Shown piece by piece: positions 41,515 through 51,600 of a stretch of DNA of 64,000 bases; positions within the stretch are counted from its first letter, which is position 1; every line of letters begins with the position of its first letter. Below the pieces are notes generated by a model that was not told the origin of the DNA, made no database searches, and saw nothing but the letters and a program-made list of their open reading frames with translations. The position numbers and the translations under genes were made by a program. Origin of the DNA: Mycobacterium sp. 1274761.0 (lineage in GTDB: Bacteria > Actinomycetota > Actinomycetes > Mycobacteriales > Mycobacteriaceae); contig NZ_LZMC01000089.1 of NCBI RefSeq assembly GCF_001668615.1, positions 1 to 64,000 of the forward strand, read 5' to 3'.

Positions 41515-43809
41515 TCAGTCCTCCTTGCGGATCAGCCGCATCAGCGCTTCGTGGTCGGCGGCCAGAAGTTCGTCGATGCGTGGCTGATTCACCTCGGCGA
41601 CGATGACCTCGCCGACGTCTTTGTTGACATCGCGGAAGATGCCGTGGGACTTCATCTTTTCGGTCTGGTAGATGTTGTCCTCCGTCGGCTTGATGTAGTA
41701 GACGGCGTCGGCCTTGAAGCGGTGGATGAGCCATAGATGAATGAGCGTCATCAACCGCTTCTGCCGCAGCTGTTCGGCAAAGGTGTTCTGGTCGCGCACC
41801 GTCAGGATGCTGCGGCCGTTGCGGTCCTTGATCGGGTCGACGAGCACATTGGCCAGCTTCTCGTCGCCGTCGCCGCCGCCGTAAATGCCGAGCTCGAGCA
41901 CCTCGCCGCCGGGCCGCAACGGACGGAACTGCACGCGCAGCTTCTCGCCGAGCTGGTAGTGCTCGCCCCACATCGCCAGCCACTCCTCGAGCAGCTTCTT
42001 GGGCACTTCGGTCTGCACCAGATGCTGGTGCTGCGTTGAGCCTTCGCCCATGGCCTTCGTCGTCGCGGTGCGGCCGGAGGATGCAGCCAGCGCGGCGTCG
42101 CTGCGGGGGCCGCCCACCAAGGTTTGCGGCGTGCGGTAGGGCGACTCCACCAGTCGCATCTTGCGTTGCAGGCGAGCGAGCGAGAGCATGCCGTCCTGCT
42201 TGAGCGCGCCGGCGAACTCCTCGGCGGCCACGCCGTCGATCTGGTGACCGCCGTAGGTCATGAAGTTGAAGACGAAGCCCATCTTGCCGATTTCCTCAGG
42301 GAACCGGCGCATTTCGTCGTCGCTCATGCCCGTGGTGTCCCAGTTGAACGACGGGGACAGGTTGTAGGCCAGCATCTTGTCGGGGTACACGGCGTGGATC
42401 GCGTCGGCGAACTGCTTGGCATCGACCAGGTCCGCGGTCTTGGTTTCCATCCAGAGGATGTCAGCGAACGGCGCTGCGGCAAGCGATTTCGCGATCGCAT
42501 ACGGAATGCCGCCGCGCAGCTGGTAGTACCCCTCGGGGGTTTTGGCCTTCTCACAGTCCCATCCCGCGTCCGCCCGCAGTTCCTGCGCCTTCGCGCGGGC
42601 CTCGTACAGCGACGCCTTCTCGGCGAACTTCCGCCATTCCGCGGCGCTCATCTCGAGCGGTTCACCCTCACGTTCGCGGAACTCGAGAAGATCGGCGACC
42701 GCCTCGCCGTAGGTCTCCAGCCCGGCATCGTTCTGCCACGCCTCCACGAAGCGGGATTCGACCTTGTCGTAAAGGACGTCGACCGCCTCGTCACCTTCCT
42801 GCCGCCAAGTCGAGACGACGTCGGCTATGAGATCCAGAATGCCTTGGCGCTCAAGCCAACTGGTGGCTGCAGCATATTCGCCTTCGGGCAGCGCATAGAG
42901 CAAATGTCCGTTGATGTGCGTCATCCCCGCCTGGTAGAAGCTCCGCATCATCGCCAGGAAGCAGGACTTGTACGACGGGATCTTCAGGTTTGTGACGCCG
43001 AGGAGGAACGGCTGGTCGCGCTCGTCGGCACGGCTGTCGATGAGGTTGGCCGCCTCGGCGTCGGTGCGCGCGACGATGATGCCGGGCACACCCATGATGT
43101 CGAGTTGGAAACGCGCGGTGTTGAGCCGTTTGATCTGTTCGTCGGACGGCACCAGGACCTTGCCGCCCTGATGTCCGCACTTCTTCGTGCCGGGACGTTG
43201 ATCCTCGATGTGGTATCCAGGCACGCCGGCTTCGACGAAACGGCGAATCAGGTTGCGCACGTGCGGATCCCCGCCGTGGCCGGTGTCGGCATCAGCGATG
43301 ATGAACGGGCGGAAGTCGACGGCAGGCGTTGCGGCCCTTTGCTCGTCGCTCATCCGCAGGCGCAGGTATTGCTGGTTGCGGTCGGCGGTGAGAAGCGCCC
43401 GCACAAGCCCCGCAGCTTCGTCGGGCACCTGGCTCAGGGGATAGCTGGCGAGGTCGGGGCCCGGATCTTCGTCGGTGGAGCCCTTCGCGGAGGTGGCCCA
43501 ACCGCCGAGGTAGATCCCCTCGATGCCCATGCGCTTCATCGTGACGGCCTGGCCGGGGGAGTACGGCCCGAAGGTGGTGATGCTCTTGCGTTGGGCGAAC
43601 AATTCCCGCAGCCGGTCGTAGAAGTCGGCCGCAGCCTCACGGGCGACGGGATAGTCGGTCGGGATTGTGCCACGCTGCTCGACGACCTGGCGTGCCGAAT
43701 AGAGACGGATGATCCCCTCGAATCGGGGACTGTCGAAATACCGCTGCACGGCGGCGACATCCTGCTCGAACGGGGTCTGGGGCGCTGCATCAGCTTCGAC
43801 GATGGCCAT
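41515..43809 (-). CDS. aceA: Isocitrate lyase, long isoform (ICL2/AceA)
   Basis: The protein has 764 residues, matching the long mycobacterial ICL2 and not the ~430-residue ICL1. The signature KKCGHQGGK has the catalytic Cys. YHIEDQRPGTKKCGH, RTDAEAANLIDSRADERD and SFNWDTTGMSDDEM are also present. A C-terminal extension of the type that regulates ICL2 (acyl-CoA binding in known members) follows after ~600. It cleaves isocitrate to glyoxylate and succinate, and can act as methylisocitrate lyase, for growth on fatty acids and propionate-yielding sterols. The start at 43809 (MAIVEAD) is chosen over a longer frame with a non-conserved leader. Confidence 0.95.
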   Translation of the reverse strand: MAIVEADAAPQTPFEQDVAAVQRYFDSPRFEGIIRLYSARQVVEQRGTIPTDYPVAREAAADFYDRLRELFAQRKSITTFGPYSPGQAVTMKRMGIEGIYLGGWATSAKGSTDEDPGPDLASYPLSQVPDEAAGLVRALLTADRNQQYLRLRMSDEQRAATPAVDFRPFIIADADTGHGGDPHVRNLIRRFVEAGVPGYHIEDQRPGTKKCGHQGGKVLVPSDEQIKRLNTARFQLDIMGVPGIIVARTDAEAANLIDSRADERDQPFLLGVTNLKIPSYKSCFLAMMRSFYQAGMTHINGHLLYALPEGEYAAATSWLERQGILDLIADVVSTWRQEGDEAVDVLYDKVESRFVEAWQNDAGLETYGEAVADLLEFREREGEPLEMSAAEWRKFAEKASLYEARAKAQELRADAGWDCEKAKTPEGYYQLRGGIPYAIAKSLAAAPFADILWMETKTADLVDAKQFADAIHAVYPDKMLAYNLSPSFNWDTTGMSDDEMRRFPEEIGKMGFVFNFMTYGGHQIDGVAAEEFAGALKQDGMLSLARLQRKMRLVESPYRTPQTLVGGPRSDAALAASSGRTATTKAMGEGSTQHQHLVQTEVPKKLLEEWLAMWGEHYQLGEKLRVQFRPLRPGGEVLELGIYGGGDGDEKLANVLVDPIKDRNGRSILTVRDQNTFAEQLRQKRLMTLIHLWLIHRFKADAVYYIKPTEDNIYQTEKMKSHGIFRDVNKDVGEVIVAEVNQPRIDELLAADHEALMRLIRKED

Positions 43810-44038
43810 TCCCCAACAGTACGGCGCACGTTTGGCCGATAGTGCCGAATGCGCACGGCGGCCCTTCACGACCCGACAGTCACCGTTGCGTCACGGTATG
43901 GCCGCTCATTGGTGATGTGCCCTGCGGCGCGTTGCCGCTGGAGGCGCCGGGTTGTACAAGTAGCTGTGGTGACAACCGTCCACCAACGGGTCACCCAATC
44001 TGTGGTCGCGGTGAACGAAGAAAGTGACAGCTGAAAAC

Positions 44039-44578
44039 ATGAGACGCATTTTCGCCTTGGTGGTCGGTCTTGCCGTGTTGATGGCGACGCCGGGTTTGGC
44101 GCACGCTGACATCACCCGACCGCTGAGTTACCAGCAGGCAATCCAGTACGTGATCCAGCGCGGCCTGTCCCAGCGAGGCGTGCCCTTCTCGTTCGGTGGC
44201 GGCGACGCCAACGGGCCGACCCGGGGCAGCGGCCCTGCGGCCAACGCCCTCGGCCTCGACCCTCAGGGACATGTGGTCGGCCTGAACCCGCTCGAGAGCA
44301 ATGTCGGCTTCGATGCGTCCGGTCTGATGGTCTATTCCTACGCCGGTGTCGGGATCAAGTTGCCGCGGTCCTCCGGGGCGCAGTACAACGCGGGCCGCAA
44401 GGTGCTGCCGCAGCAGGCGCTGCCCGGTGACCTGATCTTCTACGGGCCCAACGGTAACCAGAGCGTGGCGATGTTCCTTGGCAACGGGCAGATGCTGGAA
44501 GCCGGCGACCAGGGCGTGACGGTGTCGCCGGTGCGGACCGCCAATATGACGCCGTATCTCGTGCGGGTGATCGGCTAA
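44039..44578 (+). CDS. ripD: RipD-like secreted NlpC/P60 protein lacking catalytic residues
   Basis: The protein has 179 residues. The signal peptide MRRIFALVVGLAVLMATPGLAHA precedes an NlpC/P60 domain. The canonical DCSGL is VGFDASGLMVYSY here, so the catalytic Cys is Ala. The usual HVGI histidine position reads NQSVAMFLGNG, so the His is Ser. The same two replacements mark RipD of M. tuberculosis, which binds peptidoglycan without cutting it. A wall-binding role is therefore expected. It is divergent from ICL2. Confidence 0.85.
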   Translation: MRRIFALVVGLAVLMATPGLAHADITRPLSYQQAIQYVIQRGLSQRGVPFSFGGGDANGPTRGSGPAANALGLDPQGHVVGLNPLESNVGFDASGLMVYSYAGVGIKLPRSSGAQYNAGRKVLPQQALPGDLIFYGPNGNQSVAMFLGNGQMLEAGDQGVTVSPVRTANMTPYLVRVIG

Positions 44579-44587
44579 GCCGACGGC

Positions 44588-46150
44588 CTACTGGTTGGGG
44601 CGCACGGTTTCCAGCGATCCGTCGATGACCATCGACTGCAGCCCTTTGCGATTGAGCTTTCCGCTGGGCAGGGTCGGGATCACCGCGCTGGAAGCCAGCA
44701 CCCACCGGGTCGGAACCTTGTAGGCCGACAACTGTTCACGCGTACGCGCGGCCAGCGAGTCCACGTCGAGCGCGGTGACGGCGGGAACGACGACCGCGCA
44801 CACCTCCTGGCCCCGCACCGGGTCGTCGAGCCCAACGACCACGCACTGCGCCACGTCGTCGAACCGTTCGACGACCGCCTCCACCTCCAGGGGCGACACA
44901 TTGGCTCCGGCGGCCTTGATGAGTTCGCTGCTGCGGCCGACATAGAACAGCCGCGGATCACCGGCGTGCCGGTACACCCGGTCGCCGGTGTGATACCAGC
45001 CGTCGTCATCGAACGTCTCCCAGCGCTCGCGCTTGTTGTATCCGGCCATCACCCCGATCCCGCGGATCAGCAACTCGCCGACGGTCCCGTCCCCGACCGG
45101 ATCACCGTTGTCGTCCACGATGCGCATCTCGGTGAACGCGAAGCCGCCCGCGGTCTCAGACATGGTGCGGTGCACAGGAAATCCGTCGGGCACATCGGTC
45201 ATCGCGATATCGAGCGGCCCGTCGCGCAGCATCGGCGCGCTGGACAGATCACGGGAAGCAAACGACGGGTGCTCGCGCAAGCGCTGGGTGAACGCTGGCC
45301 ATCCGACCATCCCGGTGGCGCGCTCGCGCTCGATCAAATCCAGCGCGGCCCCGGCATCGAGTCGCGGCAGCACCAGCAGGGCCACCGGCTCGTGCAGCGC
45401 GCCCGTGGTGGCCAGCAGTCCGCCGATCCAGAAGAACGGCATGGCACACAGGATCTGCGCCGACGACGCCGAACCCGTGACTGTTCGGATGGCGGCGGGC
45501 CATGTCGAGGTCTGCCTGACCAGGGTGCCGTGGGTGTGCACCACGCCTTTCGGGTCCGCGGTGGATCCGGAGGTGTGCACCATGACGGCCAGATCGGCCG
45601 GTGAGACCTCATCTTCGACGGCCGCCAGAATGCCCGGCGGCACAAGGGTTTGCAGACTATCGTGCAGATGGGTGGCCCAGCGCCGGTCGGTGTCACCGGT
45701 CAACACGATCCGACGCAAGTACGGAACCGCGGCCAGCGTCAGCCGCTTGGTCGACTGGTTCGGCAACCCCGGCAACGCCGCCTCGAAACGGTCGGCGACG
45801 TCGATGTTGAGCACACGGTCCGGCGCAACCAGCACGGCGATGTCGGCCAGCCGCATCACCTTGGCCAGCTCCGCGGGGGCGTACATCGTGCTCAGCGGTA
45901 CGACCAGCGCCCCGATCCGTGACGCGGCAAGCCACCACAGCACCCACTCGACACCGTTGGCGAAGAACAGACCGACCCGGGTGCCCTTGCCCACACCCTC
46001 GTTCAGCAGCCACCGCGCGATCCGCGCCGACCGGGCCTCCGCGTCGGCATAGGTGAGCCGTTCGGTCGCAGTGATGACATAGGTCTGCTCGCCGAACTCG
46101 CGCGCGCTTCGCTGGAGGAGTTCGGGCACAGTCGGGCGGAAATCTGTCAC
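44588..46150 (-). CDS. Acyl-CoA synthetase (AMP-forming)
   Basis: The protein has 520 residues from the GTG at 46150 (VTDFRPTVPELL). ANL-family motifs are MVHTSGSTADPKGVVHTHG (A3), the DGWYHTGDRVYRHAGDPRLFYVGR hinge region, and the LPSGKLNRKGL lysine near the end. It lacks the FAAL-type motif forms, so CoA ligation of a fatty or aromatic acid is likely. The FAAL gene is divergent, 85 bases away, and the shared promoter may pair the two activating enzymes. Confidence 0.88.
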   Translation of the reverse strand: MTDFRPTVPELLQRSAREFGEQTYVITATERLTYADAEARSARIARWLLNEGVGKGTRVGLFFANGVEWVLWWLAASRIGALVVPLSTMYAPAELAKVMRLADIAVLVAPDRVLNIDVADRFEAALPGLPNQSTKRLTLAAVPYLRRIVLTGDTDRRWATHLHDSLQTLVPPGILAAVEDEVSPADLAVMVHTSGSTADPKGVVHTHGTLVRQTSTWPAAIRTVTGSASSAQILCAMPFFWIGGLLATTGALHEPVALLVLPRLDAGAALDLIERERATGMVGWPAFTQRLREHPSFASRDLSSAPMLRDGPLDIAMTDVPDGFPVHRTMSETAGGFAFTEMRIVDDNGDPVGDGTVGELLIRGIGVMAGYNKRERWETFDDDGWYHTGDRVYRHAGDPRLFYVGRSSELIKAAGANVSPLEVEAVVERFDDVAQCVVVGLDDPVRGQEVCAVVVPAVTALDVDSLAARTREQLSAYKVPTRWVLASSAVIPTLPSGKLNRKGLQSMVIDGSLETVRPNQ

Positions 46151-46235
46151 CCGCCGATCCTCTCCGATGGCACGTGACCATGACCACACGCCTCATTACT
46201 GCAACTGCTGGTAACAGCAAACTATCCTAGGGGAC

Positions 46236-48068
46236 ATGAGGACCGAACCCGCTGTTCACAAGGGGCTTTGGCGGATCGAGGACGTGCTCGACACCGATGG
46301 GAAGATCGCGCTGCCGCCCGATGTCACGCTCATCTCGCTCATCGAACGCAATATCGCCAACGTCGGCGAGACGGTGGCGTACCGCTACTTGGATCACACC
46401 CGCTCGGAGAGCGGGATCGTCGCCGACATCACCTGGACCCAACTCGGCGTCCGGATGCGGGCGATCGGCGCGGAGGTGCAGCGCTTCGCCTCCCGCGGGG
46501 ACCGGGTGGCGATTCTGGCTCCGCAGGGCCTCGATTACATCGCCGGGTTCTTCGCGGCGATCAAGGCCGGGACCATCGCCGTGCCGCTGTTCGCACCGGA
46601 ACTGCAGGGGCACGCCGAGCGTCTGGCCGTCGCCCTCCACGATTCCCGCCCATCCGTCATTTTGACCACGTCCGCCGCATCGGCGGGCGTCACCGCGGCG
46701 CTGGACGAGACCGGGTTGACGCCCAGACCGCGCGTCATCGTCATCGTCACTGTTCCCGATTCGGCGGGCGAAGCGCTCACTCCGGTCCATCTCGATGCGC
46801 TGGACATCTCTCACCTGCAGTACACATCGGGGTCGACGCGTGATCCGGTCGGCATCGAGATCACCCACCGAGCGGTGGGCACCAACCTCACGCAGATGAT
46901 TCTGTCCATCGATCTGCTGGACCGAAACACCCACGGCTGCAGTTGGTTACCGCTCTACCACGACATGGGGCTGTCGATGATCGGCTTCCCCACGGTTTAC
47001 GGCGGCCACTCCACCCTGATGTCGCCTGCAGCATTCATTCGGCGGCCCGCGCGCTGGATCCGCGCGTTGTCGGACGCCTCCCGGCAGGGCCGCGTCGTCA
47101 CCGCCGCACCCAACTTCGCCTGTGAGTACGCCGCTCAGCGGGGTATACCCGCTGCGGGCGCTGACGTCGATCTGCGTAACGTGGTGCTGATCCTTGGCTC
47201 CGAACCCGTGAGTACCACCGCCGTCGAAGCCTTCAATCGCGCATTCGCGCCGTACGGTCTGCCGCCGACAGCGATCAAGCCGTCGTACGGAATCGCCGAG
47301 GCCACGTTGTTCGTGGCCACGATTCCACCGGCCGCCAAAGCGACCGCGGCCCACCTCGACCGCGAGCTGTTGGAACGGGGCGAGGCCGTGCGGGTCGACG
47401 CAGGCAGTCCCGGTGCCGCCGAACACGTTTCGTGCGGTCGGATCGCACGCAGCCAGTGGTGTGTGATCGTCGATACCGATTCTGGCACCGAGATCCCCGA
47501 CGGGCGGGTCGGCGAGATCTGGTTGCACGGCGACAACGTCGGTGGCGGATATTGGGGGCGTCCGAAGGAAACCGAGCAAGCTTTCGGCGCAGTCCTGCAA
47601 TCGGATTCAGGTCCGGGCAGCCGCGCCAACGGCGTCCCGGCAGGAGCCTCCTGGTTGCGGACGGGCGACGTGGGGTTCTACCTCGACGGCGAGCTGTATG
47701 TCACCGGTCGCCTCGCGGATCTAATCGTCGTCGGCGCCCGCACCATCTACCCAGAGGATGTGGAAAACGCGACCGCACAGGCCTCGCCGCTCGTGCGGCG
47801 CGGATATACCGCCGCGTTCACCGTGGCCTCCGATGCGGGCGAACAACTCGTGATCGTCGCTGAGCGGGCGTCGGGTAACCGGGGCGCCGACTTGGCACCC
47901 GCGATCGACGCGATACGGGCGGAAGTGTCGCGTCGACTCAGCCTCGCCGTCGCCGACATCCGGATCGTGTCAGCGGGCACGATTCCACGCACGACGAGCG
48001 GCAAATTGGCCCGAAGAGCATGCCGTGCCGCATATCTGCGGGGCCACTTCGGCCCGGTCGCGTCGTAG
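46236..48068 (+). CDS. Fatty-acyl-AMP ligase (FAAL), FadD32/FadD30-like
   Basis: The protein has 610 residues. FAAL-type motifs are LQYTSGSTRDPVG (A3), WLPLYHDMGLSMIG, YGIAEATLF, RTGDVGFYLDGELYVTGR, KDxx-like LADLIVVGARTIYPEDVE, and RTTSGKLARRACR with the C-terminal lysine. It is a third FAAL in the window but clearly a different subgroup from the tandem pair at 12-17 kb. Such enzymes load acyl-AMP onto PKS carriers; no PKS is adjacent here, so its partner is elsewhere. Confidence 0.9.
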   Translation: MRTEPAVHKGLWRIEDVLDTDGKIALPPDVTLISLIERNIANVGETVAYRYLDHTRSESGIVADITWTQLGVRMRAIGAEVQRFASRGDRVAILAPQGLDYIAGFFAAIKAGTIAVPLFAPELQGHAERLAVALHDSRPSVILTTSAASAGVTAALDETGLTPRPRVIVIVTVPDSAGEALTPVHLDALDISHLQYTSGSTRDPVGIEITHRAVGTNLTQMILSIDLLDRNTHGCSWLPLYHDMGLSMIGFPTVYGGHSTLMSPAAFIRRPARWIRALSDASRQGRVVTAAPNFACEYAAQRGIPAAGADVDLRNVVLILGSEPVSTTAVEAFNRAFAPYGLPPTAIKPSYGIAEATLFVATIPPAAKATAAHLDRELLERGEAVRVDAGSPGAAEHVSCGRIARSQWCVIVDTDSGTEIPDGRVGEIWLHGDNVGGGYWGRPKETEQAFGAVLQSDSGPGSRANGVPAGASWLRTGDVGFYLDGELYVTGRLADLIVVGARTIYPEDVENATAQASPLVRRGYTAAFTVASDAGEQLVIVAERASGNRGADLAPAIDAIRAEVSRRLSLAVADIRIVSAGTIPRTTSGKLARRACRAAYLRGHFGPVAS

Positions 48069-48119
48069 TTTCACCCAACCTCGCGGTAGGCACTTCGGCC
48101 CGCCACTAGGGTCAACAAA

Positions 48120-49304
48120 ATGACGTCGATAACCGAAACGGCCGACCGGGTTGTCGGACTTGCGCGCGGAATGCGGGACATGGTGCAATCCGAAGCCGCC
48201 GAGTCCGAACGCCAGCGCACCCTCACCCCTGCGATTGTCGAGGCGATGTGGTCGTCGGGTCTGCTGTCTGCGTTCAACCCGCGGCCCGCCGGCGGCGTGG
48301 AGCCTTCGTTTGCGGAGATGATCGAGACCTGGATGGAGATGGCTTGGCAGGACGGCTCGTTCGGCTGGGTCGGGATCGCGAACATGCCGTCGTCGTTCGC
48401 CGCTGCGGCATACCTTCCCGACGACGGGTTTGCCGAGGTGTTCACGGCTCACGACAATCGCGTCACGATGGGGGGCCAGTACTTCCCGAACGGCCAGGGC
48501 GCCGCGGTCGACGGCGGCTACCGGTTGAGTGGTTCATGGAGCTTCGGTTCGGGAATTGGCCATTCCCAGTACGTCGCTGCCGGATTCTTCCCGATGGACG
48601 ACGGGCAGATGCGCTGGGTCAGCGAGGGCGTGCCGGATATGCAGGTGGCCGTCGTGCCGCGCGAGGAGATCTCGTTCAACGACGGCTGGTTCGTTCAAGG
48701 GCTCAAGGGGACCGGCTCCTATGACTACAGCGCCGACGACGTGTTCGTCCCCGCACGCCGGACCTTCGCCCTGTTCTCCCGTGAGCCGATGCGGGGACAT
48801 TCACCGGCCACGCGCATGGGGCTGATGCCAGTCACGGCCGCTGGTCACGCATCGTGGGCGCTCGGCGTGGCCAAGAGCATGCTCGACGATGTCCAAGAAT
48901 TGGCCGCAACCAAATACCGGATGAGCGACATGGCGTCGCTGGCGAGCCGCCCGACGTTTCAGAAGGGCCTGGCCCGCCACGTTTCGGCGTGGCGCGCCGC
49001 CCGCCTGTTGGTGCTGCAGGCCTTCACCACCGTCGAATCCGCAGTCGCCACAGGCGAAGAACTGACCCCGACGCTGCGTGCGGACATGCGGGCCGCGGCG
49101 GTCTACGCTACCGATGTGGCGCGCGGATGCGCCGAATGGGCGCATCTGGTCGCTGGCACCAGCTCCATCCGCGAAGGCAGCCGGCTCGAGCGGGCGTTCC
49201 GCGACATCTACACAGGCACCCAGCACGCGTTCATCAGCGAGAAAGTGGCGATCGACGTAGCGCAGATCTGGCTCGGCATCATCGACGACCAGTTCGGTTT
49301 GTAA
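48120..49304 (+). CDS. Acyl-CoA dehydrogenase-like flavoprotein (HsaA/monooxygenase-type)
   Basis: The protein has 394 residues with an acyl-CoA-dehydrogenase fold. WMEMAWQDGSFGWVG and DGGYRLSGSWSFGSGIGHSQYV (flavin side) are followed by LKGTGSYDYSADDVFVP. The C-terminal helices contain CAEWAHLVAGTSSIREGSRLERAFRDIYTGTQHAFI. This ending matches the flavin-dependent hydroxylase/DszC/HsaA branch better than true acyl-CoA dehydrogenases. The substrate is unknown. It follows the FAAL by ~50 bases on the same strand. Confidence 0.85.
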   Translation: MTSITETADRVVGLARGMRDMVQSEAAESERQRTLTPAIVEAMWSSGLLSAFNPRPAGGVEPSFAEMIETWMEMAWQDGSFGWVGIANMPSSFAAAAYLPDDGFAEVFTAHDNRVTMGGQYFPNGQGAAVDGGYRLSGSWSFGSGIGHSQYVAAGFFPMDDGQMRWVSEGVPDMQVAVVPREEISFNDGWFVQGLKGTGSYDYSADDVFVPARRTFALFSREPMRGHSPATRMGLMPVTAAGHASWALGVAKSMLDDVQELAATKYRMSDMASLASRPTFQKGLARHVSAWRAARLLVLQAFTTVESAVATGEELTPTLRADMRAAAVYATDVARGCAEWAHLVAGTSSIREGSRLERAFRDIYTGTQHAFISEKVAIDVAQIWLGIIDDQFGL

Positions 49305-49607
49305 TCGGTCGACTCGATTTCCTGGAATTCGTGGACGAGGTCGTGGCCCTCACCACGGCGTGGCACGCCGCCGTGCACTGCTGCATTACCACGGGCCCGG
49401 CCTCACCCGGGGCTTCGTTCCACTCAAACGCCGTGTGCACAATTCCTCGTTCGCTCAACAACGAACGAATCACGTTGATCGACACTGAAGTACACCAGTC
49501 GTCATCTGAAAGTTTCCGCGCAATGCAGTCCCGTGGCACAACCGATTTCGCGTGGGCGCGGCGGACACCACGGGCGTGTCCGAACCAAAGACCGATAGGG
49601 TTCTGCC
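49305..49607. other. Intergenic stretch without recognised gene
   Basis: About 300 bases lie between the flavoprotein and the PLP decarboxylase. Short open frames on both strands lack ribosome-binding sites and familiar motifs. Nothing structural stands out. Confidence 0.5.
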
Positions 49608-50993
49608 ATGCGCGATCGAAGTGCTGCCTTGTCCACGGCCGCGCAGCACGCACGGGAATTTCTCAGCACGCTCGACGAACGTCCGGTGGCCGCCCGCGTC
49701 GACGCGGCAGGCGTGCGCGAGACGCTCGGTGGCGCGCTGCCGCGTGACGGTGAGGATCCCAGCGCCGTGATAGACGCCCTCGTTGCCGGCGCCGACGACG
49801 GGTTGGTAGCCAGCGCGGGGCCGCGTCATTTCGGCTTCGTCATCGGTGGGGCGCTGCCCGCCGCGCTGGCGGCCGATTGGCTTGTCTCAGCGTGGGATCA
49901 ATGCGCCGCCTTCCACTCGCTGTCGCCGGCGTCCGCCGCGATTGAAGAGATCGCCTCCGCGTGGACGCTGGAGCTTCTCGGTCTGCCTGCCGACGCCGGG
50001 GTCGGCTTCGTGACCGGCGGGCAAGCCGCGAACACCACCTGCTTGGCCGCGGCCCGTCATACAGTGCTCGCCCACGCCGGGTGGAACGTCGAGGACGACG
50101 GGCTCATCGGCGCCCCAGCCGTGCGGATCTTCTGCGGGGAGCAGGCCCACGCGACGATTTACACCGCGCTGCGCCAACTCGGATTCGGCGCCGAAACCCC
50201 GGTCCGTATCCCGGCCGACGAGCAGGGCCGGATGCGGCCCGAGGCGCTTTCGGAAGCCCTTGCCGCGTCAACGGGTCCGGCGATCGTCTGCGCGCAGGCG
50301 GGCAATGTCGCCTCGGGCGCCTTCGACGCATTCGAACCGGTCGCCGACGCGTGTGGCCGCCACGGGGCGTGGTTGCACATTGACGGAGCGTTCGGCCTGT
50401 GGGCAGCGGCGGCGCCGTCGCTGCGGTACCTGACGACGGACGTCGGTCGCGCCGACTCGTGGGCCATTGACGCCCACAAGTGGCTGAATGTGCCCCACGA
50501 CGGCGCCATGGCGATCGTCGCCGACGCCGACGCGCACGTTGCCGCGATGCGCCTGGCTGGACCGTACCTGGTGGCCGATCCCGGTCAGCGCGACAACACC
50601 AACTACGTACCGGAGAGCTCACGACGGGCGCGGGCAATTCCGATCTACGCCGCGCTGCGGTCGCTGGGCACATCCGGGATCGCCGAACTGATCGAACGCA
50701 ACTGCGCTCAGGCACGCCGGATGGCCGAGCGGCTCGCGACCATTCCCGGCGCCCGGATCGTCAACGATGTCGTCCTGAACCAGGTGCTGCTGCAATTGCC
50801 GGGTGGTGACCACGCCAACCGCGCCGCGGTCGCGGCCGTTCAGCGCGACGGCACATGCTGGCTGGGCGGAACCACATGGGACGGCCGGTATGTGCTTCGC
50901 GTCTCGATTTCGAACTGGTCGACGACCGACGACGATATTGACCGGTCCGCGGCGGCGATCGCTGCCGCGGCAGCAGCCGTGGCTCGAGGGTGA
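49608..50993 (+). CDS. PLP-dependent group II amino acid decarboxylase-like protein
   Basis: The protein has 461 residues and aspartate-aminotransferase fold type I. The PLP lysine lies in WAIDAHKWLNVPHD, preceded by WLHIDGAFGLWAAAAPS, which has the cofactor-binding Asp. FVTGGQAANTTCLAAAR is the cofactor phosphate region. It resembles bacterial aromatic amino acid/glutamate decarboxylase relatives annotated as pyridoxal-dependent decarboxylases; the actual reaction could also be a desulfinase or an aldehyde-forming variant. Confidence 0.87.
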   Translation: MRDRSAALSTAAQHAREFLSTLDERPVAARVDAAGVRETLGGALPRDGEDPSAVIDALVAGADDGLVASAGPRHFGFVIGGALPAALAADWLVSAWDQCAAFHSLSPASAAIEEIASAWTLELLGLPADAGVGFVTGGQAANTTCLAAARHTVLAHAGWNVEDDGLIGAPAVRIFCGEQAHATIYTALRQLGFGAETPVRIPADEQGRMRPEALSEALAASTGPAIVCAQAGNVASGAFDAFEPVADACGRHGAWLHIDGAFGLWAAAAPSLRYLTTDVGRADSWAIDAHKWLNVPHDGAMAIVADADAHVAAMRLAGPYLVADPGQRDNTNYVPESSRRARAIPIYAALRSLGTSGIAELIERNCAQARRMAERLATIPGARIVNDVVLNQVLLQLPGGDHANRAAVAAVQRDGTCWLGGTTWDGRYVLRVSISNWSTTDDDIDRSAAAIAAAAAAVARG

Positions 50994-51121
50994 GAATTTC
51001 GGCTGTGCAGCGCCGTTACCAACGGATTAGTAGCGCATTTTGAGAAATTTCCTCTACCGCGCCGTCATTATTCAATGCGTGCGGCGTTTCAGCGCCGGTC
51101 ATGTTTTGGATGAGGGAGCAC

Positions 51122-51517
51122 ATGATGAATTCCGCAATGCGCTCAATGGTCGCTTCGACAGCGCTTGCACCTCTCGCAGTAGCAGCCGTGGCGCTCGCTG
51201 TATCCGCGCCGGCCGCCGCCGCCACCCCGGGCCCCAGTGGCGTCTTTGCGCAGTCACATTCGTTCAAGGCCGAACCCGGAGACGATGGCTCACAGTGGGA
51301 TGACGCCTCCCCGGCGGGCGGCACCGGTGTGGACACCGGCCCGCAGACAGCTCCCGATGTCGCAGCGATACCCGAGGGGGCGGGGGTCCCCGATTCCTCG
51401 GCCGTCGGCCAGGATGCGGGCGGAACCGGCACTGACCCGGGACTGATATTGCCGCCCGACACTCCGTCCGGCCCTGGCCTCGACGACGGCGGCGAACCCG
51501 CGGGCGCGATCGGTTAA
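51122..51517 (+). CDS. Secreted low-complexity protein, function unknown
   Basis: The protein has 131 residues. An AGGGAG site five bases upstream supports the ATG at 51122; 51125 is equally close to ideal. The signal peptide MRSMVASTALAPLAVAAVALAVSAPAAA ends in AAA-TPG. The mature part is rich in D, G, P, S and T, with repeated GGTGxDxG units and a DDGGEPAGAIG end. It is probably an exported, unstructured protein. No family is recognised. Confidence 0.65.
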   Translation: MMNSAMRSMVASTALAPLAVAAVALAVSAPAAAATPGPSGVFAQSHSFKAEPGDDGSQWDDASPAGGTGVDTGPQTAPDVAAIPEGAGVPDSSAVGQDAGGTGTDPGLILPPDTPSGPGLDDGGEPAGAIG

Positions 51518-51600
51518 TTTATCCCGAAACGGGGCGAGTACTTCTCAGCCGTAATAGTCGGACAGCGGCATCATCAGCACACCGGCGACGCCGGGCATCA

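Noticed and set aside
42124..43842. 572-codon plus-strand frame opposite isocitrate lyase
   Set aside because: Shadow of ICL2; no recognisable protein features.
43968..43995. Imperfect GGTGAC...GTCACC inverted repeat before ripD
   Set aside because: Long spacer and mismatches; it could be an MtrA-like or hairpin element but is too weak to list.
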